The translations under genes were made by a program, and so were the position numbers. Below are positions 46,563 through 56,677 of a stretch of 64,000 bases of DNA, in pieces (the first letter of the stretch is position 1; the number at the start of each line of letters is the position of its first letter). The notes beneath the pieces were generated by a model, which saw only the letters and a list, made by a program, of their open reading frames with translations, had not been told where the DNA came from and ran no database searches. Origin of the DNA: Candidatus Limnocylindrales bacterium (lineage in GTDB: Bacteria > Desulfobacterota > Binatia > UBA1149 > CAITLU01); NCBI GenBank assembly GCA_035626395.1, contig DASPNR010000011.1:124001-188000 (forward strand), written 5' to 3'.

Positions 46563-47744
46563 TCAGCGCTCGCGCGCCACATCGTCCCGAGCCGCGTCGC
46601 CGGCAAAGACCGCAAGGGTCTCGACGTGCGCCGTATAAGGGAACAAGGCGTAGGGACGCAGGCGTCGAAGGTGCAGCCCGGCTCGGGACTGCAGCGCCTG
46701 CGCGTCGCGCGCCAGCGAGGCGAGATCGCAGCTCACGTACAGCAGAAGCGCAGGGCGTGCGGCCGAGAGCGCGTCGACGACATCCGCGTGCAGTCCCTTG
46801 CGCGGCGGATCGACGATGACGACGCGTGCACCATCGATCATGCGGGCCTGCTCGCCCGCATCGCCGCCGAAGATGGCGGCGCGTGCGGCGACGCCCGGCT
46901 CCAGCGCATTCAGCCCCATCCTCAGCCCGAGCAGACCGTGCTCGCTGCTCTCATTGAAGCGAACCTGCACCGAGCGCTGCAGCAGCCCCAGACCGAAGCT
47001 TCCGCAACCGGCGTACAGCTCGCCGACGACTTCGCCATCGGGCACGAGCGCGTGCACGTCGGCGACGATGCGGTCGGCGACGTCCAGATTGCTCTGGCCG
47101 AACGCGCCCGGAGGAAAGAACACGTCGGCTCCGCCGATGCGCTCGCAAACGGCCTCGCGACCGTGAACGTGATGCCAGCGCGGACCGAAGATGACATTGG
47201 TGCGCTCGGTGTTGCCGTTCCACCAGATGCCGTGCACGAGGGCGCCCAGATCGGTCACGAGCTCATCGGCCATCGCGCACAGGGATGCCGGCGCATCGTC
47301 ATTGGCGACCAGCGTGATCTGTACGCGCCCGCTGCCGCGCTCGACGACGACCTGAACGTAGCGCAGCAGCCCGCGATGCGGTCCTTCGGCGTAGGGAGCG
47401 ATGCCGCAGCGGCGAATGGCGCGACGCACCGCAGCCGCGGCCTCGTTGATGCGCGGATGATGCACGACGCACGACGGGATGTCGGCAATGCGGTGCGTTC
47501 CCTCCTGGAAGATGCCCATCTTCGGAGACGCGGGGCGTCCACGCACCGCCAGCCGTGCACGCACGCGAAAGGCACTGGCGGCGCCTTCGACGACGTCGTC
47601 GAGAGCGGCGCGGTGCGCGCCGGCAATTTCACGAAGAAGCGCGAGCGAAGCCGGCGCGATGCCGCCTTCTCCATAGCGCGGGCATCCCGGACACGTCGGC
47701 CGGTGCGTGCACGGAGCCAGCGGGGAGACGAACGCGTCAGGCAC
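46563..47744 (-). CDS. 23S rRNA/tRNA (uracil-5)-methyltransferase family protein (RlmC/RlmD/TrmA-like)
   Basis: SAM-dependent RNA m5U methyltransferase of 393 residues. The N-terminus has the four-Cys [4Fe-4S] pattern CTHRPTCPGC, with no TRAM domain, as in RlmC. The Rossmann core has FGQSNLDVAD, SAM motif ELYAGCGSFGLGLL, DPPRKGLH, the catalytic Cys in LYVSCDLASLARD and the base Glu in HVETLAVF. The exact target uridine is not assignable. The start is GTG 47744; no Shine-Dalgarno is evident. It lies 146 bases upstream of the Asp-box gene and 125 bases downstream of the TetR gene. Confidence 0.88.
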   Translation of the reverse strand: MPDAFVSPLAPCTHRPTCPGCPRYGEGGIAPASLALLREIAGAHRAALDDVVEGAASAFRVRARLAVRGRPASPKMGIFQEGTHRIADIPSCVVHHPRINEAAAAVRRAIRRCGIAPYAEGPHRGLLRYVQVVVERGSGRVQITLVANDDAPASLCAMADELVTDLGALVHGIWWNGNTERTNVIFGPRWHHVHGREAVCERIGGADVFFPPGAFGQSNLDVADRIVADVHALVPDGEVVGELYAGCGSFGLGLLQRSVQVRFNESSEHGLLGLRMGLNALEPGVAARAAIFGGDAGEQARMIDGARVVIVDPPRKGLHADVVDALSAARPALLLYVSCDLASLARDAQALQSRAGLHLRRLRPYALFPYTAHVETLAVFAGDAARDDVARER

Positions 47745-47804
47745 CGGGAGGCCGGAGAAGCGGGGCGGGATCAGGCGCGGGAATCAGCAATGGGGCACGG
47801 CTCA

Positions 47805-47838
47805 GGCGCGCGCGCGCCGTTGCGCTCGGACGCGCAAC
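47805..47838. promoter_or_regulatory. Two adjacent palindromes between TetR and RNA methyltransferase genes
   Basis: GGCGCGCGCGCGCC at 47805-47818 is a perfect alternating GC palindrome. It is followed directly by a perfect 7-pair stem, GTTGCGC (47819-47825), loop TCGGAC, GCGCAAC (47832-47838). The pair lies 30 bases beyond the TetR stop and could act as a T-less terminator, a leader hairpin or a regulator site. Confidence 0.35.
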
Positions 47839-47868
47839 CCGAGCGCGACGCGAAGCGACCCGGCCGCA

Positions 47869-48498
47869 TCAGGACGAAGCGGGGCCGAGAACGGCGCCGA
47901 CCAGTGTGCGGAAGAACTGCTCGAGCTTCTCGCGCGGCTGACCGGCGAACTTCATCTGCGCGAGCATGTGCGCCGACCCCACCAGGAGACGCGCCTGATC
48001 GGCCGCGTCGAACTGGCGCGAGATGTCGCCCTGGAGCTGGCCGCGTTGCAGCGTGGTGGTGATGATGTCGAACATGCGGTCCTGGAAGTCCAGATACCGC
48101 GGCCAAACCACGTCGCGAATCGCGGTGCTCCAGTCGAGCCACACCCGCGCATGGTCGGGATGGGTCTCGACCGAGTCGGTGAAGGCGACGATGTGGTCCA
48201 GCATCACCTTGTCGGCCGGCGCATCGCTGGCGTGGATCTTCAGCGCCATGTCGATGAGGAAGCGGTCGACCTCCTGCAGCACGGCATCGACGAGCGCTTC
48301 GCGGGTCGGGAAGTAGAAGAAGACGGTGGGAACGGCCACGCCGGCTTCATCGGCGATCTCCGCGTGCCGCGCCTCGCCAAGACCGCGCCTGGCGAACACG
48401 CGCAGCGCACATTCCATGAGCTGGGCGCGCCGGACGTCCGGCGCCAGCCGCCGACGCCGGCGCTTGGCGGCAGGGCTCTTCGCTTCCTGAGTCTGCAT
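47869..48498 (-). CDS. TetR/AcrR family transcriptional regulator
   Basis: Repressor-type regulator of 209 residues. A Lys/Arg-rich N-terminus is followed by a helix-turn-helix at about 20-68 (QLMECALRVFARRGLGEARH, IADEAGVAVPTVFFYFPTREALVDAVL). The C-terminal ligand-binding helices (about 85-205) are unspecific. The ligand and target are unknown; it may control itself or the divergently organised neighbours. ATG 48498 is the natural start. The gene is 91 bases downstream of the HlyIII gene, after a strong terminator, so it is transcribed separately. Confidence 0.92.
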   Translation of the reverse strand: MQTQEAKSPAAKRRRRRLAPDVRRAQLMECALRVFARRGLGEARHAEIADEAGVAVPTVFFYFPTREALVDAVLQEVDRFLIDMALKIHASDAPADKVMLDHIVAFTDSVETHPDHARVWLDWSTAIRDVVWPRYLDFQDRMFDIITTTLQRGQLQGDISRQFDAADQARLLVGSAHMLAQMKFAGQPREKLEQFFRTLVGAVLGPASS

Positions 48499-48568
48499 GG
48501 TCCCGCAGAACCGGAGATATCAACTGCCCGCTCAGCCGCAAACGCCGCTCTGGTTGGTCAGGGCAAGC

Positions 48569-48603
48569 AAAAAGCGCAGACCGCCCCCGTCAGACGACCT
48601 GCG
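48569..48603 (-). terminator. Rho-independent terminator of the HlyIII/PAQR gene
   Basis: On the minus strand a 12-pair stem (48603-48592 with 48586-48575, some GU pairs), a 5-base loop and then a run of five T's (48573-48569) follow the last codons. The stop codon lies inside the hairpin. This is the clearest intrinsic terminator in the window. Confidence 0.75.
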
Positions 48604-49228
48604 AAGCGATCGCGACGTAGTGCAAAGCGCTGCCCAGCAAGACGAACACATGCCAGAGGGCATGCGCATACGGGATGCGCTGGGACGCGAAGAAGATGGT
48701 GCCCGCCGTGTAGGCCAGCCCCCCCGCCACGACGTACGCCACCGCCTCCGGTGACAGCGCATGGAGGAACGGACGCGCGGCAAGGACGCCGACCCAGCCC
48801 ATGGCTAGGTAGGTGGCGGTGGACAACAGCATCATGCGGCCGCCGAAGAACAGCTTGAGCAGGACGCCGAAGAGTGCCAGCAGCCACACGAACCCGCAGA
48901 TCGACCAGCCCGCGACGCCGCCGAGGCCGAGCAGGCACAGCGGCGTATACGTTCCGGCGATCAGCAGGTAGACGGCGCAATGATCGACCACCTGCAAGAG
49001 CGTGCGCGCGCCGGGATGGCGGGCGGCGTGATACAGGGTCGAGGAAAGATAGACCAGCACCAGCGTGCCGCAGTAGATGAGCGAGCTCGTCAGCCGCAGC
49101 GGCAGCTCGCTGCGCCAGGCCATGCTGATCAGGATGACGGCGCCGACGAGGCTGGCAAGCAGCCCGGCCGCGTGCGTGACCGTGCTCGCCATCTCCTCGC
49201 GATGGAAGCGTCGTGCCGACTCGTTCAT
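48590..49228 (-). CDS. Hemolysin III/PAQR family membrane protein
   Basis: Membrane protein of 212 residues with seven TM helices. Family marks are EEMASTVTHAAGLLAS, SSTLYHAARHPGARTLLQVVDHCAVYLLIAGTYTPLCL and the late ALWHVFVLLGSALHYVAI, whose Ser, Asp and His residues form the PAQR zinc site. PAQR members are thought to be lipid-modifying (ceramidase-like) hydrolases; the bacterial role is uncertain. ATG 49228 has AAGGGGG upstream; an earlier start at 49261 adds 11 residues. An intrinsic terminator overlaps its stop. Confidence 0.92.
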   Translation of the reverse strand: MNESARRFHREEMASTVTHAAGLLASLVGAVILISMAWRSELPLRLTSSLIYCGTLVLVYLSSTLYHAARHPGARTLLQVVDHCAVYLLIAGTYTPLCLLGLGGVAGWSICGFVWLLALFGVLLKLFFGGRMMLLSTATYLAMGWVGVLAARPFLHALSPEAVAYVVAGGLAYTAGTIFFASQRIPYAHALWHVFVLLGSALHYVAIASQVV

Positions 49229-49348
49229 GGAATGCCCCCTTCGACGCGCAGCGGCACACAACCACTGCGACCGGCCCGAACGGCGGCGAACCTAGCACGC
49301 CGTTCGAGGCAACGTCCATGGCCGGCGAAGAGGTCGCCAGGAAAATCG

Positions 49349-52300
49349 CTACGGCCCGGTCGTGAAGGATGCCTGGAAGCTCGTCGACACCTGGTTGCCG
49401 GCACGATCGCGCACCGCAGCGGCGCCGGCATGAGCGCGCACGATGTGCAGCGTATTGCCCGCCAGCATCGCGTTCGGCGTCAGCGTCACCATCGTGCGCT
49501 CGGCGTTGACCGCCACCGTGAACGGCACCGGCACGTTGCCCGGAGACGACGTGAGCGCAAACGCGCTCGCCGCCACGCTCGGCAGCGCCAGCGGCTCGGT
49601 GAACGTCAGGGTGACGGCCGAGCTGCGCGAGACGCCCGCCGCCAGATGCGCAGGCACCGAGCTCGACACCGACGGCGCGAAGAAGTCGGCGCCGGCCTCG
49701 GTGGTGAAGGAGAACTCGTGGCTGCCGGCAAGATCGTTGCCGCTGGTATCGCGCAGGCCCTGCACGGTCAGGACGTAGGTGCTCGACGGATCGAGCGGAT
49801 CGACCGGCCGCACCAGGATGCGGCGGTCGGCATCCTCGAACGAATAGATGGACTCGACGACCGCCCCGCCCTCTTCTTCGAGGAAGACGGTGGCGGGGCC
49901 AACGAGCGAAGCGTCGACGACTTCGTTCATCTGCACCATGGCCAGCGCGTTGATCGGAAGCGCGGTGTCGCCGTCCTCGGGCGCCGTCGAGACGAGGAGC
50001 GGAGCAGCAGCGTCGCTGGCGGTGCCGGTGGTGAAGATGATCAGGCTGAAACCGCCATGGCCGTTGCCCGCGATGTCCTCGATGCCGCCGCCGAGGATCA
50101 GACGCACGGGCACGGAGGTCGGCAGCGGCGCCGTCGGCGTCAGGAACAGCGTGCGGCCGTCGGCGCTGAAGCTGCGCGTGGCCGGCAGTGTGGCCGACGT
50201 ATCGTTGCGGCGCAGGAACGCGTTGAGGTCGTGGAAGGATCCTTCGTCCATGGGCTCGCTGAAGACGACGCTGACCACGCTGCTGACGGGCTGACCCGAG
50301 CCCTCGGGCGCGATGTGCACGATGGTCGGCGCATCGAAGTCCGGCCCGTCGCCGGTGGTGAAGCCGGCCAGGGCCGGCGCGATGGCATTGCCGCCGACGT
50401 CGAGAATGCCCGAGGCCTCCAGCGTGTAGGCCGTGTTCTCGAGCAGCGGCGCGTGCGGCTCCACCACCACCGACATGTTGTCGCCCGCCACCGTCAGGAA
50501 GCACGGGGTATGGACGCCGTTGCCGTCATCGAGCGTGATCGTCGCGGCCGACACCGTCAGCGGGTTGACGGGCTCGCTGAAGCGGGCGCGAAGCGCGGCG
50601 TTGGTGCCGACGTCCTGCGTTCCCTGCGCCGGCGACAGCGAGACGACCGCAGGCACGACGGCGTCGGTGGCGGCGCCGACCGTCATCTGCGACTGCACCT
50701 GCGCCGCCAGCGGCGTGCCGGTCAGGTCGGTGATGCCGGTGGTCAACGTGATGCGGATGGCGTGGTTGGCCACGTAATCGGAAGCCGGTGCGAAGACGAG
50801 CAGGCGGCCGCCGTCGAGCAGCGTGCGCGCGCCATCGATCGGCAGTCCGGTGGTGAGGTCGACGACGGTGACGGTGTTCGCATGGATGCTGCCGGCCAGC
50901 ACCGGCTCGCTGAAGCGGACGGCGAAGCGCGCGTTGCGCGGCCACCCCGTGCAGCAGCCAGGATAGATGGACTGCACCGTGGGAGCGACGGCCGCCTCGT
51001 CGGCTGCGGTACGGAAGGTGGAGCGGAACGATGCCAGGTTGTTGCCGGCGACGTCCTCGAGGTCGGAGGTGACGAACAGCTCGATGAACGAATCGTCCGG
51101 CAACGGCGCGTCGGGCACGATCTCCTGAACCTGATCTGCCGAAGAGCCGACAACCGTCGCGTCCTGCAGCACGCCGTCGGCCGCCACGAACATCGAGGAG
51201 ACGGCGGAGGCGGCATCGACCGGCTCGCTGAAGAAGACGACGCCGCTCGTGCCGGTGGCCACGCCGGTGGCGCCGCTCGGCGGCCGCACGCGCCGCACCT
51301 GCGGCGCGGCATTGTCGAACGCGGCGGCGGTGGTGAAGCTGGCCGCGAAGTCCGAAAGCGCATTGCCCGACAGATCCTGGATGGCGTCGGTCAGCAGCAG
51401 CGTCACCTGCGAACCTGCCGGCAAGGCCGTGGAGGGATCGATCCGCAGCACGGTGTTGTCGAGCGAGCGCGTCAGCGTCGTCGCAACCTCGCTGCCGTCC
51501 ACGTACAGCACCGCGGTGTCCGTCGTCAGCGTGCTCGACCGCACCGACTCCGAGAACGTGACCACGACCGACTGGAACACCGGCACGCCGCTGGCGCCGT
51601 CGTCCGGCGTCACGTCGAGGACCGTGGGAGCGGTGGCATCGGCGCCCGTGGCGGCGGTGGTGAACGTGGAGGAGAACGAGAAGTTGGCGTTGCCCGCCGT
51701 ATCGGTGAGCGAGCCGGCAGGCGCGCGCACGGTGATCACGGTCGAGGGCGGCAGCGGCAGCAGCGGCGTCACGGTCGCCTGCGTGCCGGCGGCATTCAGC
51801 GCGACGCTGGCGGCCAGGTGCCCCGCCAGCCCCGGCATCTCCAGGTAGATCGAGTCCGAGTGGACGGTGGGAGCCGCCACGCGCTCGCTGAAATTCAGCG
51901 TCACCACCTGACCGACGGGAACGCCGGTGGAGCCGTTGGCCGGCACCACGCTCTGCACCGACGGCGCCGTCGTATCCGCGACGGCCGACGCCGCCGTCGT
52001 GAACGAGGATGTGAAGTCGATGACGCCGTCCACACCGATGCGCACGCCGCCGCCGATCGAGTTGCCGGCGTAGTCCTCGATGCCGTCGACGACGACCGTA
52101 TAGGTAGTCGAGGCGGCCAGGCTCGCGTTGGGATCGATGCGGATGCGCCGCTCGCCGGCCGACAGCGAGACCGCGGCCGGCACCACCTGCCCGCTCTGCT
52201 CCAGCCGCACCGCGCCGGCCTGCAGCGCCACCTGGCTCAGCGCCTCGCTCGCCTGCAGCTGCACCGTCGTGTTGACCGGCACCTGTGTCTGCGCATCGAC

Positions 52301-55300
52301 GGGGCTGACGCTGAGGATGCCCGGCGCCGTCGCATCGGTCATCGCCGAGCCGGTGCCTACGGTGATGCTGAAGTTGAACGCCGTGCCGTTGCCGGCCGTG
52401 TCCCGCACCGAGCCCGCCAGCACGCGCAGCACGTAGAAGCTGTCGGGCTCCAGCGGCTGCAGCGGCTCCACGCGCACGACCCTGCGGTCCTCGTCGAGCG
52501 CGACGGCGATGTCGATTGCCTTGTCCGGAGTCTGGCGCGTCAGCGTGATCGCACCGGTATCGACGGTGGTCGGATCGAGCGCCTCGCTGTACTCGATCGC
52601 AAAGCGCGCCTGGCGCGGCAGCTCGGTGGCGTTGCCCACAGGACTGGTGCGCACGACCACCGGCGCGACGAAGTCGGTGCCGGGGCCGGTGGTGAAGCTC
52701 GCCGTCACCGGCTGTGCCGCATTGCCCGATGCGTCGGCGATGCCGTCGAGCGTGACCTCGTACTCGGCTCCGGCCTCCAGGATGTGCAGCGGCGTGAACA
52801 CGACGCGCCGATTGGCGTCGTCGAAGGAGAACGAGCCTTCCACCGGCGCGTCGCCGGCGCTGACCGCGAAGCTGGCGGCGTCGACGCTGCGCGGATCGAC
52901 CGGCTCGTCGAACAGGGCGTTGACGTGCGCGTTGCGCGGCACGCCTTCCTCTCCGTCGGCCGGATCGAGCAGCACCAGGCCCGGCGCATCGGCGTCGGGC
53001 TCGAACACCGTGCTGAAGCTGGCCGACGTGTTGAACTGCACCGTGTTGCCGGCAACGTCCTCGGCCTGGTTCAGCACCGAGATCGTGTAGGCGGTGCCCA
53101 CCGACAGCGGCGCCGACGGCACGAGGAAGGCCGTGCGGCCGTCGTCGCTGAGGCTCAGCGTGCCGGTCACCACGGCATTGGTCGTCTGGTTGCGCACGGC
53201 GAGCACGCCGGCATCGAGCGACGCCAGCGCCATCGGCTCGCTGAACTGCACGGCGATGACGGGATTGATGGGCTGCCCCGCGCCCGTCGGCGTGTATCGC
53301 ACCACCGCCGGACGCACGAGGTCGGGCCCTGCGCCCGTCTCGAAGCCGGCCGCGAACGGCGCCACCGGATTGGAGGCCGCGTCGCGCACGCCGCTGACGG
53401 TCAGCGTGTACGCCGACAGCGGCTGCAGCGGCGCGTGCGGAGTGAGGGTCACGAGCGTGTCGCCGTCGCCGAACGTGAAGCTGGCCGGCACCGCCGTGCC
53501 CCCCGGCCCTTCCAGAATCATCGTCGTCGCATCCGCCGTCAGCGGGTTGATGCGCTCGCTCATCTGCACGCGGACGATGGCGTTGATGCCGACGCTCGTT
53601 GCGCCGTCGGGCGGCGTCACCGACGTCACCGCCGGCGGCGCCGTCTCGGTGCCCGCGCCGGTCTGGAAGGAGAAGAAGCGGTTGTTCGCGAGCGTGCCGC
53701 CGCCGGCATCCGCCACCGTGGTGTCGAAGGTGACGTTGACCGTGGCGCCGGCCGGCAGCGGAGCGTCGGGCGTGAAGCGGGCGACGGTGCCGGTGGCATC
53801 CAGCGTGCGGGTGCCGGCGATGAACGCGTTGTTGCTCAGGCGCACGGCAAAGCTCGTCTCGGTCAGCGACGCCAGGCTCATCGGCTCCGAAAAGCGCGCG
53901 AAGAACGAAGCGTTGGTGCCGACGGGCGCGCAGCAGACCGGGAAGACCGACACCACCGTCGGCACCGTGGCCGCCGCATCGGCCGCGACCTGATAGGTGG
54001 AGCGGAACAGGCTCGGGAGCGTGTTGCCTTCCACGTCGGCCAGGTCGGTGGTGACGAACACCTCGCCGAGGGCTGCAAAAGGAAGCGGCAGGTCCGGCGT
54101 GAACGTGATCGTCGGCGACGGCGTGGGATCGTTGACCTCGAACAGCACCTGCCCGTTCTCGTTCCGGTGCGTTCCTTCGACGAGGTCGCCGTTGGCCGAA
54201 ACGAACAGCGAGCGCGGGACCAGCCCCGGCGGGACCGGCTCGCTGACGAACAGCGTGACGCCGCGCGACGGCGCCACGCCGGTGGCACCGGAGCCCGGCC
54301 GCACGGTGACGACCGTAGGCCGGGTGGTGTCGGGCGTGGCCGCAGTGATGAAGCTGACGACGGTGTCCGCGAGCGGGTTTCCCGCCAGGTCGGTCACGCC
54401 GGGGTCCAGCACGACGTCCACCTGTCGCCGTCCCGGAAGCTCGGCCGAGGGATCCAGAATGATCGTCGTGTTGTCGGCCGAGCGTGACAGGTTCAGGCCG
54501 AAGCGCGCGCCGTCGATGAAGAGGTGCACGTTGTCGTCGTCGATGGTCTGCGGGTGCAGCGACTCCGAGAACGTCAGCACGATGTCGGCTCCCACCGGCA
54601 CGTCCACGCTCTGATGATCCGGCGCGGCGGCGATGAGCTCGGGCGGCGTCGTGTCGGTGCTGGAGGCGCCCGTGGTGAACGCGGCGCTGCTCGTCAACAT
54701 CTGGTTGCCCGCGGTGTCGGCGATGGCCGAGCCGGCCATCGCGGTGTAGCTGGCCTGCGGCAGCAGCGGCGATGCGGGCGTCAGCGTGGCCACGGTGCCG
54801 GCCGCATCGAGCGAGACGGCAGCGGGAATGCGCCCGCTGACGCCGGTGCGTGACAGCGTCAGCGTATCGGGCGTGACGGTGGCGCCATTGATGCGTTCGG
54901 AGAAGGTGACGACGACGCTGGTTGCCACCGGCACGTTGGCCGCATTGTGCGCAGGATTGAAGCTGGCGGTGGGACGCGCGGTGTCGGCGATGGCCGAGGC
55001 CGAGGTCGTGAACGTGGCCACCAGGTCGGCGGTGCCGTCGGCCGCGCGCGGCGTCGCGCCCTGCTCGGCCGCGCCCTGTTCCTCGCCGAAGACATTGCCG
55101 GAGCGATCCTCGACGCCGTCGACGATGATCGAGTACTGCGTGGACGGCACGAGGTTGGCGGCCGAATCGAGCACCACGCGCCGGTTCGCATCCTCCAGCG
55201 ACAGCGTGGCCGCCACCGCTCCGCCCGGCCCCTGCAGGTAGAAGCTCGACGCCGTCAGCGACGGCGCCGCGATCGCCTCGTCGAACTGCACCTCGACAGC

Positions 55301-56677
55301 GACGTTGACCGGCACCTGCGTGGACTGGTGCGGCGGGTTGACGAACGTCACCACCGGCGGCTCCTCGTCGCTCTGCGCCGTCATGGTGCTGAAGGAGATG
55401 TAGTTGGCGAACATGAAGTTGCCCGCCACGTCGCTCAGGGAGCTCTCGAGCCTGAGCTGATACTCGCGCGCCAGCTCCAGCGGCGCCAGCGGCGTGACCG
55501 TCAGCAGCGTACCGCTTTCGTCGAGGCTGCGCTCGACGGCGACGCTGCGGCTGGTGCGCAGGTCGTGAAGATTGACGCTGGCATCGCCGACGGAGAGCGC
55601 GTTCAACCGCTCGGAGAAACGCACCTTGGCAACGACGTCGGTGCTGACGTTGTCGGCGGCGTGGGCGGGGCTGCTGGAGAGGACGACGGGGCGCGTGGTG
55701 TCGGTGCCGGCGCCGGTGGTGAACTGCGCCTGCACCGGCGCAACGAGCGCGTTGCCGGCGAGATCGCGGATGCGGCCGGCATCGATATCGACGGCGTAGG
55801 CGGTGCTCGCCGCCAGCGGCGCCGACGGCGTCAGCCGCACCACGCGGTTGGCATCGCGCAGGCTGACCGAGGCGGCCACCGGCGTTCCCGCCAGAAGCAG
55901 CCGCACGGCGGCGCCCCTGGCGGTCAGCCCATCCACCGGCTCGCTGAAGCGGACCTCGACGAAGGAGTTGGTGGCGACGGCGCTGGCGCCGTCGAAAGGG
56001 TTGGTGCCCACCACCGTCGGCGGCTCGTCGTCGGTCGCAAAGCCGGTGGTGAACGACGAGCCGACGTTGGTGAACAGCACGTTGCCGGCCACGTCGAGCA
56101 CGTTGCCGAGCACCGCGGAGTTGTGGCTGGTCCCCACGCCCATCGTGGTCGTGGGCACGTAGAACGCGTAGCGCGCGCTCGCATCGACCGAGCGCACGGC
56201 CGGCACCAGCGTAAGCAGCGTGTTGTTGCGGACGCGGAACGTGGCCGGCCCGAGCGTGGTCGGATCGATGGGCTCGTCGAACACCGCCGTGGTCACGGCA
56301 TCGAGCGGAACGCCGCTCGAGTCCGGATCCAGATCCAGGACCTTCGGCTTGACGGTGTCGGTGGTGGTGCCGGTGACGAAGCTCGCGGTGTAGGCGTCTT
56401 CGAGGATGTTGCCGGTGCGGTCGCGCACGGCCTCGACCGTCAGCTCGCACGGCGTCGAGGCCGGAAGCTGCGCCGCCGGACGCATGCTGGCCCAGCGGCC
56501 GTCCTCGGAAACGCGCACCGTGCCCGCCACCGCGCCCGATCCGCAGTCCAGCGTCACCGTCTGCGTGCTCAGGCTGGAGGCCCGCATCGTTTCGGCGAAG
56601 CGGATGAGGACCGCGCTGTTGCGCACGACGCCGCTGGCGCCGTCGGCAGGAATCGTCAGCTCCACCGCCGGCGGCGA
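49349..56677 (-). repeat. Nine-Ig-domain super-repeat within the giant protein
   Basis: Block 1 runs 56677-53648, block 2 53647-50666 (about 3.0 kb each, nine Ig domains) and block 3 50665-49349 (four domains). Domains n and n+9 resemble each other more than their neighbours. Domains 2, 11 and 20 share RVRNN/AVRNQ/LRRND. Domains 9 and 18 uniquely contain a Cys-Cys pair, at 53930-53935 and 50951-50956, offset 2979 bases or 993 residues. Confidence 0.7.

Noticed and set aside
48980..54487. 1835-residue plus-strand open frame opposite the Ig-repeat protein
   Set aside because: Arg/His-rich translation with no signal peptide or domain. It arises from the regular codon pattern of the repeats on the other strand.
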